A stretch of 7,070 bases of DNA. It comes from an uncultured Clostridia bacterium (GTDB lineage Bacteria; Bacillota; Clostridia; TANB77; CAG-508). Both the position numbers and the translations under genes were made by a program. The stretch lies in NCBI GenBank assembly GCA_948528155.1, contig CAOSZT010000113.1, positions 1 through 7,070 of the forward strand. Reading direction: 5' to 3'. A model generated the notes under the pieces. It ran no database searches and had not been told where the DNA came from. It saw nothing but the letters and a program-made list of their open reading frames with translations. Shown piece after piece: positions 6,110 through 7,070 of this stretch. The first letter of the stretch is position 1, and every line of letters begins with the position of its first letter.

Positions 6110-7018
6110 ATGTCATTAAAAGATAAAATTCCAAATAGAATACATAGTTTACCAAACTTAACAAATTTACCTAATTTATCAAGAATTATTACAGGTAAAA
6201 TTAAAGTTTATGCTTTTGTAGGGCCTTCTGGTACTGGCAAAAGTTATAGAGCACAAATGGTTGCAAGCGAAAAAAATGTTAATTTTATAATTGATGATGG
6301 GTTATTAATTAAAGACAATCAAGTAATTGCAGGTGAGTCAGCTAAAAAAGCTCCAACTAAAATTGAAACAGTAAAACATGCTTTATTTTATAAAGAAGAA
6401 GAGAAGCAAGAAGTAGTAAAAGCTTTGAAAAAGTATAGACCAGAAAGTATTTTAATACTTGGTACTTCAGATGGAATGGTGCAAAAGATTGCATCAAATT
6501 TAGGCTTACCAGAGGTTTCTGAAATTACTTATATTTCAGATGTTGCAACACAAGAGGAGATGCAAACAGCTAGAAAAATAAGAGTTACAGAAGGAAAACA
6601 TGTAATTCCAGTTCCAACTTTTGAAATTAAAAAAGACTTTTCTGGATATTTACTTGATCCTTTACAAATATTTAAAACAAAGGGAAGAGGGCAAAAACCT
6701 TATATTTCAGAAAAATCTATTATAAGACCTACTTTTAGCTATTTAGGGAATTTTACCATTTCTGATACAGTTTTTAAACAAATTTTAGAATTTTTGGTTA
6801 CTAAGACAGCAGGAATTTATAAAGCTCAAAAGATTAGAGTTGATAGTTTTGGAGAAGGTGCAAAATTATATATGGAAGTTACTGCTGTTTATGGCTTTAA
6901 TGTATATGAAGGCATTAAAGAGTTTAAGGATAAGGCTAAAAGAGAGATTGAAAAGTTGACTGCTATGAATGTTGAAGAGTTTGAAGTCGTTGTTAAAAAT
7001 GTATATGTGCCAGAATAA
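6110..7018 (+). CDS. P-loop NTPase fused to a C-terminal Asp23/Gls24-like domain
   Basis: This 302-residue soluble protein has a Walker A motif, GPSGTGKS, at residues 38-45 after the strand VYAFV. Other NTPase-fold elements are VNFIIDDGLLI (57-67), where the Asp pair could coordinate metal, and the strand SILILGTSDGMV (113-124). A conserved-looking EGKHVIPVPTFEIKKDFSGY lies at 161-180. The last hundred residues (about 204-300) match an Asp23/Gls24 alkaline-shock domain in layout: RPTFSYLGNFTISDTVF, a helix, then YMEVTAVYGFNVYEGIKEF and a closing helix-strand FEVVVKNVYV. I have seen this two-domain arrangement in other Firmicutes, annotated as an AAA-family ATPase or Asp23/Gls24 family protein; its role is undefined. 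Asp23 proteins are linked to cell-envelope stress. The ATG at 6110 has an excellent ribosome binding site, AAAGGAG (6096-6102). The N terminus holds a short PNLTNLPNLSR repeat, perhaps an amphipathic segment. NTP binding is a firm inference; the substrate is unknown. Confidence 0.8.
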   Translation: MSLKDKIPNRIHSLPNLTNLPNLSRIITGKIKVYAFVGPSGTGKSYRAQMVASEKNVNFIIDDGLLIKDNQVIAGESAKKAPTKIETVKHALFYKEEEKQEVVKALKKYRPESILILGTSDGMVQKIASNLGLPEVSEITYISDVATQEEMQTARKIRVTEGKHVIPVPTFEIKKDFSGYLLDPLQIFKTKGRGQKPYISEKSIIRPTFSYLGNFTISDTVFKQILEFLVTKTAGIYKAQKIRVDSFGEGAKLYMEVTAVYGFNVYEGIKEFKDKAKREIEKLTAMNVEEFEVVVKNVYVPE

Positions 7019-7070
7019 GCTGGAAAAAGGGAGAGAGGGACGTTCCTTAAAATCCCGCCAAAAAGGGAAT
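7019..7070. other. G/C-richer intergenic tail with a near-palindrome
   Basis: After the NTPase stop, base composition changes to a purine-rich, G/C-richer stretch. GGGACGTTCC (7037-7046) is self-complementary apart from one G-T pair around ACGT. AAGG (7028-7031 region) could pair with CCTT (7045-7048), and TCCC (7053-7056) with GGGA (7065-7068). There is no T-run, so it is not a complete terminator within the window. It could be the left edge of a dispersed palindromic repeat or the leader of the next gene. The window ends before this can be decided. Confidence 0.3.

Noticed and set aside
1..7070. CRISPR array, tRNA, rRNA, insertion sequence or riboswitch
   Set aside because: I saw no regularly spaced repeats, transposase frame, terminal inverted repeats, cloverleaf or conserved leader motif in either strand.

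Overview
The window is very AT-rich and carries bacterial-type ribosome binding sites, A- and T-ending codons and a complete spore germinant-receptor operon. It therefore comes from a low-GC, endospore-forming Firmicute, most likely a member of the Clostridia. The standard bacterial code fits every gene; TGG encodes Trp and no internal TGA is needed. I could not assign a species.

Left edge (1-490, + strand): the C-terminal half of a D12-class (Dam-like) adenine-N6 DNA methyltransferase. A strong Shine-Dalgarno sequence sits inside its last codons and faces a 21-codon mini-ORF that may be the stump of a lost gene.

Centre (about 476-4866, - strand): a germinant-receptor operon in the order A (570 aa), B (364 aa), C (406 aa), then a 58-residue two-helix protein that matches the small 'D' subunits found with such operons in Bacillus. 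The A gene is preceded by a candidate forespore (sigma-G-type) promoter. B and C overlap by 14 bases. A perfect 13-bp inverted repeat separates C from D, and a hairpin plus T-run overlapping the end of D is a plausible operon terminator. A, B and C together would form an inner spore-membrane receptor that senses small nutrients and triggers germination; D would tune it. The C subunit lacks the lipobox cysteine expected of its family.

Right part (4866-7018, + strand): two genes running divergently from the receptor operon. The first encodes a membrane-anchored, extracytoplasmic transglutaminase-like cysteine protein with an intact Cys-His-Asp triad, behind an extended -10 promoter. The second encodes a cytoplasmic fusion of a P-loop NTPase with a C-terminal Asp23/Gls24-like domain. 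The last 52 bases are locally G/C-richer and contain a near-palindrome that may be the edge of a dispersed repeat. Nothing here looks like a new multi-gene defence or mobile system. The most notable points are the non-lipidated C subunit, the D gene with its flanking hairpins, and the NTPase-Asp23 fusion.
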